A stretch of DNA of 64,000 nucleotides from Chloroflexota bacterium (GTDB lineage: Bacteria > Chloroflexota > Dehalococcoidia > GIF9 > UBA5629), in assembly GCA_016875875.1 (NCBI GenBank), contig VGOP01000001.1, forward strand, positions 62,001 to 126,000, read 5' to 3'. The notes beneath the pieces are model-generated. The model was not told the origin of the DNA, did not search any database, and saw only the letters and a list, made by a program, of their open reading frames with translations. Positions within the stretch are counted from its first letter, which is position 1, and each line of letters begins with the position of its first letter. The position numbers and the translations under genes are program-made. This document shows, piece after piece, positions 27,017-35,440 of this stretch.

Positions 27017-28036
27017 TTATTTCGAGGTGCCGAAAATCTCGGGATGAAGCAGCCTTGCTACCTCCTCCAGGCCATCAGCTATTCTGGGGCCGGGGCGCTC
27101 AATCAGGTTAGCATCGCTTATTTTAAACACGCGGTTGTTGCGCATCGCATCTACATCTGCCAGCCGAGTTTCCTTCTTTATATTGTTGTATATCAGGTCT
27201 CCGGTTGTGCCCATGCCGCTGACTATGATGACCTGAGGGTCCTTCTGGATAATCGCCTCCAGTGAGACGACTCGTGATTTCTCGAAGTCGGCGGCAAAAA
27301 CGTTAATTCCTCCAGCCTTCCAGATGAGGTCATTAATGAAGGTTTCACGCCCCATTGTCCAGATTGGGTCATGCCACACAACGTAGAGGACTCTAAGGCG
27401 CTGTTCCGGAGTTAACGTAGCCGTTTTCGACACCACTGCTTGTATTCTCTCGGTTAAACTGTCAACCAACCTTTCGGCTGCTTTGCTCTTTCCATTAACC
27501 TGTCCCACCAACTTGATATCGTTCAGCACGGTATCCAAGGACTTGGCTGATGTAACGATGACTGTAAGTCCTAGGTTCTCCATAGCCGGAAGCGCCGTCT
27601 TTTCGTGGATCGCTTCGGCAAGAATAAGGTCTGGTTGGACTGAGACAACTTTTTCTAGGTTGGGTGTGGTATAGCTAGCTACTCGTGGCTTGGATTTAGC
27701 TGCTTCTGGATAGTCGCAGTAGTCGGTGGTACCTACAAGCTTGTCTTCGAGCCCTAGGGCATAAAGGATCTCGGTATTGCTCGGAGCCAAGGACACAATC
27801 CGTTGGGGAAGTTGCGCAATTTGTACTTTCCTGCCCAGGTCATCGACGACAGTTAAAGGGAATTGTGGTAACTCTTCAGGTGGTGGTTCAGGCTTGTCCT
27901 GTGGTACTTGTATTTCAACAGGTGGTGAGGGTGGTGGTTTGGTCTCCGTAGGTGGAGATGGAGTGGCGCAAGCAGCACAGCAAATCAAGCCAAGCGTGAC
28001 TGCCAGGTACAATAAATGATTGATGCGTTCTTTCAT
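27017..28036 (-). CDS. Corrinoid-type ABC transporter substrate-binding lipoprotein (BtuF-like)
   Basis: The 339 aa protein begins with a signal peptide and a lipobox ending near C23 (I-C-C-A-A-C), then a proline-rich linker. The periplasmic-binding-protein III fold has P-Q-R-I-V-S-L-A-P-S-N-T-E-I near residue 82 and G-L-E-D-K-L-V-G-T-T-D-Y-C-D-Y-P, as in BtuF. Cobalamin uptake is supported by the cobalamin riboswitch directly upstream. The permease and ATPase genes are not adjacent. The start follows GGAGGAGG by 7 nt. Confidence 0.9.
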   Translation of the reverse strand: MKERINHLLYLAVTLGLICCAACATPSPPTETKPPPSPPVEIQVPQDKPEPPPEELPQFPLTVVDDLGRKVQIAQLPQRIVSLAPSNTEILYALGLEDKLVGTTDYCDYPEAAKSKPRVASYTTPNLEKVVSVQPDLILAEAIHEKTALPAMENLGLTVIVTSAKSLDTVLNDIKLVGQVNGKSKAAERLVDSLTERIQAVVSKTATLTPEQRLRVLYVVWHDPIWTMGRETFINDLIWKAGGINVFAADFEKSRVVSLEAIIQKDPQVIIVSGMGTTGDLIYNNIKKETRLADVDAMRNNRVFKISDANLIERPGPRIADGLEEVARLLHPEIFGTSK

Positions 28037-28052
28037 TTCAGGCCTCCTCCGT

Positions 28053-28085
28053 AAAAAAACCCCCCATGCTCCCGAGAGCAGGGGG
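28053..28085 (-). terminator. Intrinsic terminator of the cobalamin riboswitch
   Basis: On the minus strand a GC-rich hairpin (CCCCC-TGCTC stem with loop TCGG, one bulged base) is followed by seven T. It lies between the aptamer and the btuF-like start, so premature termination when cobalamin binds is the likely control. Confidence 0.85.
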
Positions 28086-28094
28086 ATTTCTCAA

Positions 28095-28260
28095 AATAAC
28101 AAATCCCACCCCCTTACTCCGCGGAGGCAGATAGTACTACAGGGCAGGCGTTCTGACTTTCACAGTAGGCGGGACTGTGCCGGAGTTCCACCGGCTTGCT
28201 CTCCAATTAAGCCCCCCGTCACCTGGGGGCACCCTGACTACTATTATTATTTGATTGAGG
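28095..28260 (-). ncRNA. Cobalamin riboswitch
   Basis: Read on the minus strand, the leader contains the conserved core A-A-G-C-C-G-G-U-G-x-A-A...C-C-G-G-C-A-C-A-G-U-C-C-C-G-C, then A-C-U-G-U-G and the B12 box around A-G-U-C-A-G-A-x-C-G-C-C-U-G-C-C near 28144-28160. This order is diagnostic for the class. A promoter TTGACT-N18-TATACT lies upstream at 28292-28263. It controls the BtuF-like gene. Confidence 0.93.
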
Positions 28261-28262
28261 AA

Positions 28263-28292
28263 AGTATAGCAAACGACGGGAAAAAGAGTCAA
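28263..28292 (-). promoter_or_regulatory. Promoter of the cobalamin riboswitch transcript
   Basis: TTGACT (28292-28287) and TATACT (28268-28263) are separated by 18 bp on the minus strand, immediately upstream of the aptamer. Confidence 0.7.
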
Positions 28293-28406
28293 TGGTTTAA
28301 TTTGTGGCAAAAGCTTCTAAATTTTAATCTGCAATTGATTTGTTGGATGACTAATGCTCCTTTCGTCCTTGTCTTAGGAAGTAGTAAAATAGGGGGTGGG
28401 TGGAAT

Positions 28407-30983
28407 ATGCCTATAACTCCCCTGAGGCGGCAATATCTTAAAATCAAGCAGCGCTATCCCCATACCATAGTCTTTTTCCGGCTGGGCGATTTCTACGAGA
28501 CCTTTGACGATGATGCCAGAACCACGGCAAGAGAACTGGAAATCACCCTGACTTCCAGGGAAATGGGAAAGGGGCAGCGCGTGCCTCTGGCTGGTATTCC
28601 TTACCATGCGCTGGACAACTACCTGGCTAAGCTCATCGGCAAGGGCTATAAGGTAGCTATCTGCGAGCAGATGACACCGCCGGGCAAAGGGCTGGTGGAG
28701 CGCGATGTCATCCGCGTGGTGACGCCGGGTACGGTGGTAGAGCCCGGACTTCTAACGGACAAGAGCAATAACTATCTGGTCAGCCTGGTTATCGACGGCG
28801 ATGAGGCAGGCATCTCTTATGTGGACATAACCACCGGCGAGTTCGCTACGGCACAGCTTGCCTTGAGTCAGGTTTCCGACGAGCTGGAGCGCCTGCACCC
28901 GGCTGAGCTTTTGCTTCCCGAAAATCTGGATGGTAGCCTGCTGACACTGCCGCCATCGGTAACCCGTCTCGATGATTACTTTTTTGACCTGGAGACCGCA
29001 GCTCAGGTTTTAATCGACCATTTTGCCGTGGCTTCACTTGAAGGTTATGGCTGCGCTCACCTGCCTCTGGCTGTCAGGGCTGCCGGTGCCATCATTCATT
29101 ATCTTCAGGAGAACCAGAAGTCAGCGCTGGGGCAACTGGACCACCTGGCTACCTATGCCACTCAATCCTTTATGGTACTCGATGCCCATACCCGTAACAA
29201 TCTTGAGCTTTTCACCTCAGCTCGCTGGGGAGCCACCTCCGGCTCGCTATTCTCTGTAATCGATTTAACCCAAACGGCTATGGGAGGCAGGTTGCTCAAG
29301 AAATGGCTGGGACAGCCGCTGCTTGACATAAAGCAATTGAATAGTCGGCAGGAGGCCGTGACCTGGTTCTACCAGAACACGCTGATCAGGCGTAATATCA
29401 TGTCCCTTCTTGGTGATATCGCTGACCTGGAGCGATTGGTCAATCGCGTCAGGGGTGGTATAGCCACACCCAGGGATTTGGTTGCCCTGCGTTCCAGCCT
29501 GGAGAAGCTGGCTGAGGTGAAGACGGAGATAGAAGGCAGCGAAGGTTTCCCCGCCTGGCTCAGCTCTGAATTGAAGCCCTGCCCCGATGTGGTGAGCTTA
29601 ATCGAGAGAGCGATTGTCGACGAGCCTGCGGCTACACTGGAGCGAGGTGGTGTTGTAAGGGCTGGCTTTTCTAAAGAGCTGGACGAAATTCGGCAGGCGT
29701 CATCGGAGGCTAAAAGCTACCTGGCGAACCTGGAACGAAAGGAGCGGGAGTGCACCGGCATTAAGAACTTAAAGGTAGGCTATAACCGGGTGTTCGGCTA
29801 TTACATAGAGGTGTCCAAGTCCAACCTTGAATCGGTGCCGGAAAGCTATATTCGAAAACAGACATTAACCGGTGGCGAGCGCTTCTTCACACCGGAGCTT
29901 AAAGAATATGAATCGTTAATACTCAACGCGCAGGACAGGATAGTCGAGCTTGAAACGGCGATTTTCCGGCAGGTGTGCCAGCAGATAGCCGGCTATGGAG
30001 AGCAGATACTATCTTCGGCAAAGGCTCTGGCTGAGATTGATGTCTTTTCCAGTCTGGCTGAGGCAGCGGTCAGGCACGGGTATGTCAGGCCGGAGTTGAC
30101 CGCCGAGGATGCCATAACCATCAGGGGCGGACGGCATCCGGTGGTGGAGAGAAGCCTGGGCAGCGGCGGCTTTATACCTAACGATGCTTACCTGTGCAAT
30201 AAAGATACACAGCTCATTATACTTACCGGTCCTAACATGTCGGGCAAGTCCACCTACTTGAAGCAGGTGGCGCTGATTGTGCTCCTGGCTCAAATCGGCA
30301 GCTTCGTTCCGGCTGATTCAGCCAGCATAGGCATCGTTGACCGCATCTTTACCCGAATTGGTGCCCAGGAGGACCTGGCTGCCGGCCAATCGACGTTTAT
30401 GGTGGAGATGGTGGAAGCCGCCAATATTTTAAACAACGCCACTGCAAAGTCGCTGATTATACTGGACGAAATCGGGCGGGGGACGAGCACCTACGATGGG
30501 CTTTCCATTGCCTGGGCGGTGGCCGAGTTCATACACAATCACCCCAGGCTCAGGGCAAAGACCCTTTTTGCCACCCACTATCACGAGCTTGTGGAGCTGG
30601 CAGGCTTTCTGTCCCGGGTCAAGAACTTCAACGTGGCGGTGACTGAAGAGGAGGGCAAGGTTATTTTCCTGCGCAAAGTAGTCCCTGGCGGAGCCGATAA
30701 GAGCTACGGCATACACGTGGCGCAACTGGCGGGGCTGCCGGCATCGGTGGTGCACCGGGCTGAGGAGATTCTGGCGAAGTTGGAAAGCGACCAGCCCCGG
30801 CAAAAGCAGGCTAAAGCCGTGCGACCCAAGAAGGAATCGCCTCCGCAGCTTGCGATGTTTGGTGATAAATCGCCGCTGATTGAGGAAATCAGCCAGCTCG
30901 ATGTCGACTCCATGTCTCCCCTCGAAGCCATCACCAGGCTCTACGAGCTGAAGCGGAAGGCGAAAGGTGCTGATTCTCAATAG
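28407..30983 (+). CDS. mutS: DNA mismatch repair protein MutS
   Basis: Recognises mismatches and starts repair. The start is ATG at 28407, with a G-rich Shine-Dalgarno at 28392-28400. The frame stays open upstream, but that part runs antisense through the cobalamin riboswitch and has no MutS similarity. From this start the protein is 858 aa, usual for MutS. The mismatch-contact motif is F29-Y-E31 in G-D-F-Y-E. Walker A G-P-N-M-S-G-K-S-T lies near residue 608 and the Walker B/signature region I-I-L-D-E-I-G-R-G-T-S-T near 685. The dimer and clamp domains are complete. mutL is not next to it. Confidence 0.97.
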   Translation: MPITPLRRQYLKIKQRYPHTIVFFRLGDFYETFDDDARTTARELEITLTSREMGKGQRVPLAGIPYHALDNYLAKLIGKGYKVAICEQMTPPGKGLVERDVIRVVTPGTVVEPGLLTDKSNNYLVSLVIDGDEAGISYVDITTGEFATAQLALSQVSDELERLHPAELLLPENLDGSLLTLPPSVTRLDDYFFDLETAAQVLIDHFAVASLEGYGCAHLPLAVRAAGAIIHYLQENQKSALGQLDHLATYATQSFMVLDAHTRNNLELFTSARWGATSGSLFSVIDLTQTAMGGRLLKKWLGQPLLDIKQLNSRQEAVTWFYQNTLIRRNIMSLLGDIADLERLVNRVRGGIATPRDLVALRSSLEKLAEVKTEIEGSEGFPAWLSSELKPCPDVVSLIERAIVDEPAATLERGGVVRAGFSKELDEIRQASSEAKSYLANLERKERECTGIKNLKVGYNRVFGYYIEVSKSNLESVPESYIRKQTLTGGERFFTPELKEYESLILNAQDRIVELETAIFRQVCQQIAGYGEQILSSAKALAEIDVFSSLAEAAVRHGYVRPELTAEDAITIRGGRHPVVERSLGSGGFIPNDAYLCNKDTQLIILTGPNMSGKSTYLKQVALIVLLAQIGSFVPADSASIGIVDRIFTRIGAQEDLAAGQSTFMVEMVEAANILNNATAKSLIILDEIGRGTSTYDGLSIAWAVAEFIHNHPRLRAKTLFATHYHELVELAGFLSRVKNFNVAVTEEEGKVIFLRKVVPGGADKSYGIHVAQLAGLPASVVHRAEEILAKLESDQPRQKQAKAVRPKKESPPQLAMFGDKSPLIEEISQLDVDSMSPLEAITRLYELKRKAKGADSQ

Positions 30984-31038
30984 GTTTATGGGTGCTTGAG
31001 ACGGTCACCCGTAGGTGGGTGGTGCTTGGGAAAACGGC

Positions 31039-31953
31039 TTAATAGATTGCTATTGGGCTTATTTGCAGTGTGTTTGTATTAGGATCCCAGCTTAGTACTT
31101 TGCCGAGGCAAGTTATTTTTGCTCTTTTATGTTTCGCGAAGGCATTACATCCCGATGGAGTTATAGATTCTTTTGCACAATTTATTTGGATAGCTGCTTT
31201 GTTTTCTTCTTGGGAGAGGTATTTGCTTAGCGGATGCTCATATTGAAGACGTTGATACTCGGTTTCCTCTGTATTCATCGCAATTACTTCGCATTTGATG
31301 GCTATGTATCCACTTGCATTTTCTAGTCTCTTAATATTTTGAGAGGCTAACTTCTCCATCTTTTTTGCTAATAACCTGCGCATAGTTTCTTCAGGTATAT
31401 CAAGACCACTGTCTCTGATCTCGTTTACCGTATTTTCAGCTTGTTGAATCAAGGCTTCATCACTTTCAAAATCCTCTAATGCAAATGTGACTTGACTTTT
31501 ATCGAATAAATAACGTTCAATTTCATTGTATTGTAATGATAAATGTTGCTTCACACTATACGTCGTAGTTTTTTCATCCGCTGCCTCTTGATGATATTCG
31601 GGTTCAACTATTTTTAATTTAGCGGATATTCCTTTCTTGCTTCCTTTTAATCGTTTTGTTTGAATCTGCTCTGCCGTAATGCCTCCAGCGATTTGTGGAT
31701 ATAAATCTTTAATTTGACTCTCATCAAGATAATAAAATGTTTTTAGGCCAGTCGATTGTATTTCTCGCTTCTTCTTTTCAGCAATGCTGTCATTAAGAAC
31801 TTTAGAATGTTTGTCTAAATCTTCCCACAGTTGTTCACGCGAATATCGGCTTCGTATTACGATGCTTCTCTGGATAAAAAAAGTAAATACAATGGCCATT
31901 GCTGCTGTAATGACTAGTGTTGTAGAAATTAATAAAATAGATGAAGATTCCAT
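31039..31953 (-). CDS. Hypothetical membrane-anchored protein (304 aa), A/T-rich
   Basis: One N-terminal membrane helix (about residues 5-28) is followed by a charged, mostly helical region and a C-terminal beta-rich domain with three cysteines. Lysine, isoleucine and glutamine codons are richer in A/T than in neighbouring genes such as mutS, which suggests transfer. I recognise no family. It is isolated from its neighbours, with a hairpin-rich gap on its promoter side. Confidence 0.6.
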   Translation of the reverse strand: MESSSILLISTTLVITAAMAIVFTFFIQRSIVIRSRYSREQLWEDLDKHSKVLNDSIAEKKKREIQSTGLKTFYYLDESQIKDLYPQIAGGITAEQIQTKRLKGSKKGISAKLKIVEPEYHQEAADEKTTTYSVKQHLSLQYNEIERYLFDKSQVTFALEDFESDEALIQQAENTVNEIRDSGLDIPEETMRRLLAKKMEKLASQNIKRLENASGYIAIKCEVIAMNTEETEYQRLQYEHPLSKYLSQEENKAAIQINCAKESITPSGCNAFAKHKRAKITCLGKVLSWDPNTNTLQISPIAIY

Positions 31954-32057
31954 AATATAGACTCACCACGCCATTCCATTATGCGTATATTGACTTACCA
32001 CATTGTTAATTATACCACTTTGGACTAGTGTTTCAACACTAATGCCTTCTGTTTTTA

Positions 32058-32154
32058 GGTGCCACCCCCACGGGTGGCACTACTTTGATATGATTCTTAG
32101 CGGAGGCAGACGTAGTTGCTGTGTGCAGATTGCCACGTCCTTCTGCGGAAGGAC
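32058..32154. repeat. Two tandem perfect hairpins in an intergenic spacer
   Basis: GTGCCACCC-CCAC-GGGTGGCAC at 32058-32079 and GTCCTTC-TGCG-GAAGGAC at 32137-32154 are both perfect inverted repeats. The second is bordered by A-T-T-G-C-C-A-C and C-T-C-G-C-A-A-T-G-A-C-A, a layout seen in dispersed REP-like intergenic repeats. The spacer has no gene. Confidence 0.6.
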
Positions 32155-32221
32155 TCGCAATGACAGGGTGAAAAAAGTTGACGCTAAGAGTTCAGATAGT
32201 CAATAATTAGCCCACATTTCG

Positions 32222-33142
32222 ATGAATGTAGTGAGGGGATTTTTCTCAGGCGTTTTTGGTTTTCTGCTGCTCGACGTCTTAGTGCTTCTGGGACTCGTCA
32301 TCTCCTTGAACCTGACCATTCTCAATCCCGACTTTGTTACGGATGAGCTTGAGAAATTGGATGTCTATCCGGTGGTAATTGAGCAGGCAAAAACACTGAT
32401 ACCAGGTCAGCAGTATATCGATACTGAGACCGTAGATGAGTTGGTCACTGAGCTCACGCCATGGTTCGAGGAGCAGGCTGACAAAGTTATCCGCGACGTT
32501 TACGCATACCTCAAGGAAAACCGGGAGCTAAACGTTATTATTTCCCTTGAGCCGGTGAGGGCTGCGGTCAAGGAAAAAGTAAGCGAGGCTGTGCTTCAGT
32601 TGCTACCTCCAGAGCTACAGGGCGCTTTACAAGGCCAGATAGATGCCTATATGTCACAAATATACGCCGGGATTGACAATGTTATACCTTCAAGCTTTGT
32701 GCTTAGTGAGACGGCTGTAGGTTCGCAAGTGATGGCACAGCTTGAGCAGGTCAGGAGGATTATAGGTTATGTAGACTTGGCCTATAAGGCTATGATTGTC
32801 TTAGCTGTTCTGTTGGTCTTGCTGATAGCTCTGGTGCACTGGTGGCAGCCGAAGCCGATTACGCGGTCTATCGGCATAACCTTCATTCTTGTCGGTGTGG
32901 CTTGTATTTTAGGCTCGCTGCTTGATGTATTGATTAGTCAGGTCCTTAGCCGCCTTGTCGGTGAATCGAGCATATTACTTGGGCTTCAGTCGAAGTTACC
33001 TCAGTTGGCTGCTGATATTGTGGCTCCCATGAGGATGTATGGCATTGGTTTTCTCAGCGCTGGGATAGTGTTAGTTGTAATCTCGGTTGTTTTCAGGACA
33101 CCAGAGGCAAATCCTTACACGAGAAATGATAATAGGCTATAA
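32222..33142 (+). CDS. Hypothetical membrane protein (306 aa)
   Basis: A first membrane helix (about 8-30) precedes an extracytoplasmic region of about 170 residues rich in D, E and Q. Three further helices lie near 198-218, 226-248 and 274-294. I do not recognise a family. It ends 15 bp before the first cysteine-rich protein gene and so probably shares its transcript. Confidence 0.65.
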   Translation: MNVVRGFFSGVFGFLLLDVLVLLGLVISLNLTILNPDFVTDELEKLDVYPVVIEQAKTLIPGQQYIDTETVDELVTELTPWFEEQADKVIRDVYAYLKENRELNVIISLEPVRAAVKEKVSEAVLQLLPPELQGALQGQIDAYMSQIYAGIDNVIPSSFVLSETAVGSQVMAQLEQVRRIIGYVDLAYKAMIVLAVLLVLLIALVHWWQPKPITRSIGITFILVGVACILGSLLDVLISQVLSRLVGESSILLGLQSKLPQLAADIVAPMRMYGIGFLSAGIVLVVISVVFRTPEANPYTRNDNRL

Positions 33143-33156
33143 AAAGGAGGGAAAAT

Positions 33157-33585
33157 ATGAAAGTCAACGAAGACACGTGGCAGTTCTACCAGAAGCATCT
33201 GGGCTATACCGATGCAGAAATGAAGAAATTCAGGGAGAATCCGAGAAACGAAGATATTATTTCCAAAGCGCCGGCATTGATGAATAACACAATCGTTATA
33301 GAGGTGGTGGATTCGCATGGGTGCAATAGCCAGCATAAGGTTGGTGATAAATTCTACTTTGACGGGTCAGGCAACTTGTTAACCAAGCTCTGCCCCAAGA
33401 GAATTTGCATCGCCGCTTTGGGCGCGATGGGAGGGTTAATTCAGGTATCAGGTGAGCTTTGTTATGCTGGCGTTGACCCGAACGAGATGCGATTTAAGAG
33501 GGCAGGTTGCTCCGACGTGGGATTGCAATGTGGGGGATGGGGACGCATTGTTATGGAATTGCGAGTTGAAGAGCGCAAAAGATAG
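33157..33585 (+). CDS. TIGR04076-like cysteine-rich protein, copy A (142 aa)
   Basis: A protein with a central H-G-C...Q-H-K-V-G-D-K-F, then L-C-P-K-R-I-C, and a C-terminal G-C-S-D-V-G-L-Q-C-G-G-W-G. This looks like the TIGR04076 family, which often sits near 2-hydroxyacyl-CoA dehydratase-type genes. The six or so conserved cysteines could bind a metal or cluster. AAAGGAGG lies 5-8 nt before ATG. A close paralogue lies at 34108. The biochemical role is unknown. Confidence 0.7.
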   Translation: MKVNEDTWQFYQKHLGYTDAEMKKFRENPRNEDIISKAPALMNNTIVIEVVDSHGCNSQHKVGDKFYFDGSGNLLTKLCPKRICIAALGAMGGLIQVSGELCYAGVDPNEMRFKRAGCSDVGLQCGGWGRIVMELRVEERKR

Positions 33586-33708
33586 TAAGTTGTGAGGATG
33601 TAGAGTATAAAGTGGCGCCTGCCCTGATATTGGCTGGCACAGGCCATAGCTGGCTCTATTATCATGATGGCTGCAGTGCGCATACTGGCTGCATCATCAC
33701 CCTACTCT

Positions 33709-33969
33709 TTAGCGATAAGGATATCGGGGATACCAGCTTTTGACATCGTCTTCACCAGGGCTGGCAAGTGATTCCAGGAAGTAGCTCAGCGGCTTGCCCA
33801 GTATCTCTGCGATTTGCTCCAAACTGGCGAGATAAAGTCGCCTTTTGCCCAGCTCGTAGTTTGATAGGGCCGCCTGTGTACAGCCTAGCCTGGCTGCTAG
33901 TTCCTCCTGGGTGAGACCAAGTTCCTTTCTGGTCTGCTGAATTCTCATACCGATGCTGCGGTCGGCCAT
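33709..33969 (-). CDS. Xre-family transcriptional regulator
   Basis: An 86 aa HTH_3 protein: R-I-Q-Q-T-R-K-E-L-G-L-T-Q-E-E-L-A-A-R-L-G-C-T-Q-A-A-L-S-N-Y-E-L-G-K-R is a textbook Cro/CI-type helix-turn-helix, with no further domain. It is divergent from the second cysteine-rich gene, and the shared intergenic region has two copies of a palindrome around that gene's promoter. It is probably a local repressor of the hydratase/dehydratase genes. Confidence 0.88.
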   Translation of the reverse strand: MADRSIGMRIQQTRKELGLTQEELAARLGCTQAALSNYELGKRRLYLASLEQIAEILGKPLSYFLESLASPGEDDVKSWYPRYPYR

Positions 33970-34020
33970 ATTTGAATTCTATCACAGTTTGTAATATTTG
34001 GCTAAAAATCGACAATAAAT

Positions 34021-34035
34021 ATAACATAATGTTAT
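34021..34035. promoter_or_regulatory. Operator 1, ATAAC-N5-GTTAT
   Basis: A perfect 15-bp palindrome, ATAACATAATGTTAT, 8 bp upstream of the -35 element. The same ATAAC-N5-GTTAT pattern recurs at 34077-34091. Confidence 0.7.
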
Positions 34036-34043
34036 ATTTTGTA

Positions 34044-34072
34044 TTGACAAGCCTGTCATGCTCTGTTATGCT
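34044..34072 (+). promoter_or_regulatory. Promoter of the copy-B operon
   Basis: TTGACA at 34044-34049 and TATGCT at 34067-34072 have a 17-bp spacer. The predicted start lies near 34079, inside operator 2. Confidence 0.8.
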
Positions 34073-34076
34073 GGAA

Positions 34077-34091
34077 ATAACAAAACGTTAT
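34077..34091. promoter_or_regulatory. Operator 2, ATAAC-N5-GTTAT over the transcription start
   Basis: ATAAC-AAAAC-GTTAT repeats operator 1 with a different centre and overlaps the predicted +1, an ideal place for repression. The two sites are 56 bp apart centre to centre, about five helical turns. Confidence 0.7.
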
Positions 34092-34107
34092 TAAGGGAGG
34101 AAGCGAA

Positions 34108-34539
34108 ATGAAAGTCAGCGAAGATGAATGGAAAGTTTTGCAGAGGCACCTGGGTTACACTGATAAAGAAATGGAGCAGTTTAAAAAGGACCCCCGAAAT
34201 GTAGATGTTCTTTCCAAGACTAATGCGTTGTTAAGCAAGACGTTCATTGCCGAGGTGGTGGAGGCACACGGGTGTGATAGCCAGCATAAGGTGGGTGATA
34301 AATTTTATATAGGCGGACATGGCAATCTTATCACCAAACTCTGCCCCAAGAAGGTCTGCCTCTTCGCCTTAATGCCACTGGCAACGTTAATTTACACAGC
34401 AAATGAGTTAATATATGCCGGTGTGGACCCTAATGAGATGCGCTTCAAACGGGTAGGCTGCTCCGATGTCGGCCTGCAATGTGGTGGCTGGGGCCATATT
34501 GTTATGGAACTACGAGCGGAAGAGCGCAAGAAAGAGTGA
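34108..34539 (+). CDS. TIGR04076-like cysteine-rich protein, copy B (143 aa)
   Basis: A paralogue of the gene at 33157, co-linear over the full length: K-V-S-E-D-E-W start, H-G-C-D-S-Q-H-K-V-G-D-K-F, L-C-P-K-K-V-C, and G-C-S-D-V-G-L-Q-C-G-G-W-G-H. GGGAGG lies 7 nt before ATG. It is the first gene of a transcript that continues into the enoyl-CoA hydratase gene and probably the two dehydratase-type subunits. Keeping two copies suggests that they pair with different partners or form a heteromer. Confidence 0.72.
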   Translation: MKVSEDEWKVLQRHLGYTDKEMEQFKKDPRNVDVLSKTNALLSKTFIAEVVEAHGCDSQHKVGDKFYIGGHGNLITKLCPKKVCLFALMPLATLIYTANELIYAGVDPNEMRFKRVGCSDVGLQCGGWGHIVMELRAEERKKE

Positions 34540-34556
34540 AAAAGGAGGTGAAAAAT

Positions 34557-35339
34557 ATGTCAGAACCCGTGACAGTTACACAGGATAACAGGATAGCAAA
34601 ACTAATTCTAAACCGACCGGCAGTATTCAACGCTTTCGATCATGATATGATTGAGCATTTCACGCGCCACGTTGTTGCCCTTGCTGTAGATAACACTGTA
34701 CGAGGTGTAGTGATCTCGGGCGAGGGCAAAGGCTTTTGTGCCGGCGGTGATTTGAAATGGGTATCCGAGTTTCCGCTCGGTCCTTCTGCAGCCTTTCACA
34801 AGTTGGCGGCGAGTTTCCATCAGGCAATACTGGAGATTCGCCGGATGCCTAAACCAGTTATAGCAGCCATCAACGGAGCTGCAGCCGGCGGTGGTTTCTC
34901 ATTGGCGCTAGCTTGCGATTTCCGTGTCATGGCTCGGTCTGCTACTCTGAGACAAGCCTATACCTCAAACGGACTTTGTGTCGATGGTGGAGGCACATTC
35001 ACGCTTCCGAGGCTTGTAGGCCTCGCCCGCGCTCTAGAAATCGTTGGGTTTGACGCTCCAATTTCCTCTGAGAAGGCAGTGGCTTGGGGGCTAGTAAACA
35101 AGGTTGTAGATGACGGGCAGGCACTGGAAGAAGCAATGAATATGGCTCACGAATTGAGTAAGGGCTCACTCAATTCCTTTGGGTGGTCGAAACAGCTGCT
35201 TACAGATTCATTCAATAGTGCCTTCGAGACACACATCGAGCGAGAGCGATTTGGACTTCGCAGCTGTGCTGAGCACCCAGACGGAAAAGAAGGATTGAAG
35301 GCTTTCGTAGACAAACGCAAACCCGTTTTTCAGAGTTAA
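34557..35339 (+). CDS. Enoyl-CoA hydratase/isomerase family protein
   Basis: A 260 aa crotonase-fold enzyme. The start at 34557 follows AAAGGAGGTG by 6 nt; the open frame further upstream overlaps the preceding gene and is not used. The oxyanion-hole segments are G-E-G-K-G-F-C-A-G-G-D-L and A-A-I-N-G-A-A-A-G-G-G-F near residues 58 and 103. The usual glutamates are not obvious, so isomerase, hydratase or hydrolase activity cannot be decided. Its neighbours suggest a role in breakdown of an aromatic or hydroxy acid as CoA thioester. Confidence 0.85.
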   Translation: MSEPVTVTQDNRIAKLILNRPAVFNAFDHDMIEHFTRHVVALAVDNTVRGVVISGEGKGFCAGGDLKWVSEFPLGPSAAFHKLAASFHQAILEIRRMPKPVIAAINGAAAGGGFSLALACDFRVMARSATLRQAYTSNGLCVDGGGTFTLPRLVGLARALEIVGFDAPISSEKAVAWGLVNKVVDDGQALEEAMNMAHELSKGSLNSFGWSKQLLTDSFNSAFETHIERERFGLRSCAEHPDGKEGLKAFVDKRKPVFQS

Positions 35340-35440
35340 ATATCAATTTTCCAAACGAACATCGCTGTTTAATGTTATGTTCTTTGATTTAAGATTAAGT
35401 GGTGGCAGAATAGTAAACGCGAGAAAAAAGGAGGTAGGGA

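Noticed and set aside
28020-28406. N-terminal extension of mutS
   Set aside because: It overlaps the cobalamin riboswitch on the other strand and has no MutS similarity; ATG 28407 is the better start.
34479-34556. Upstream extension of the enoyl-CoA hydratase frame
   Set aside because: It overlaps the end of the preceding gene; AAAGGAGGTG fixes the start at 34557.
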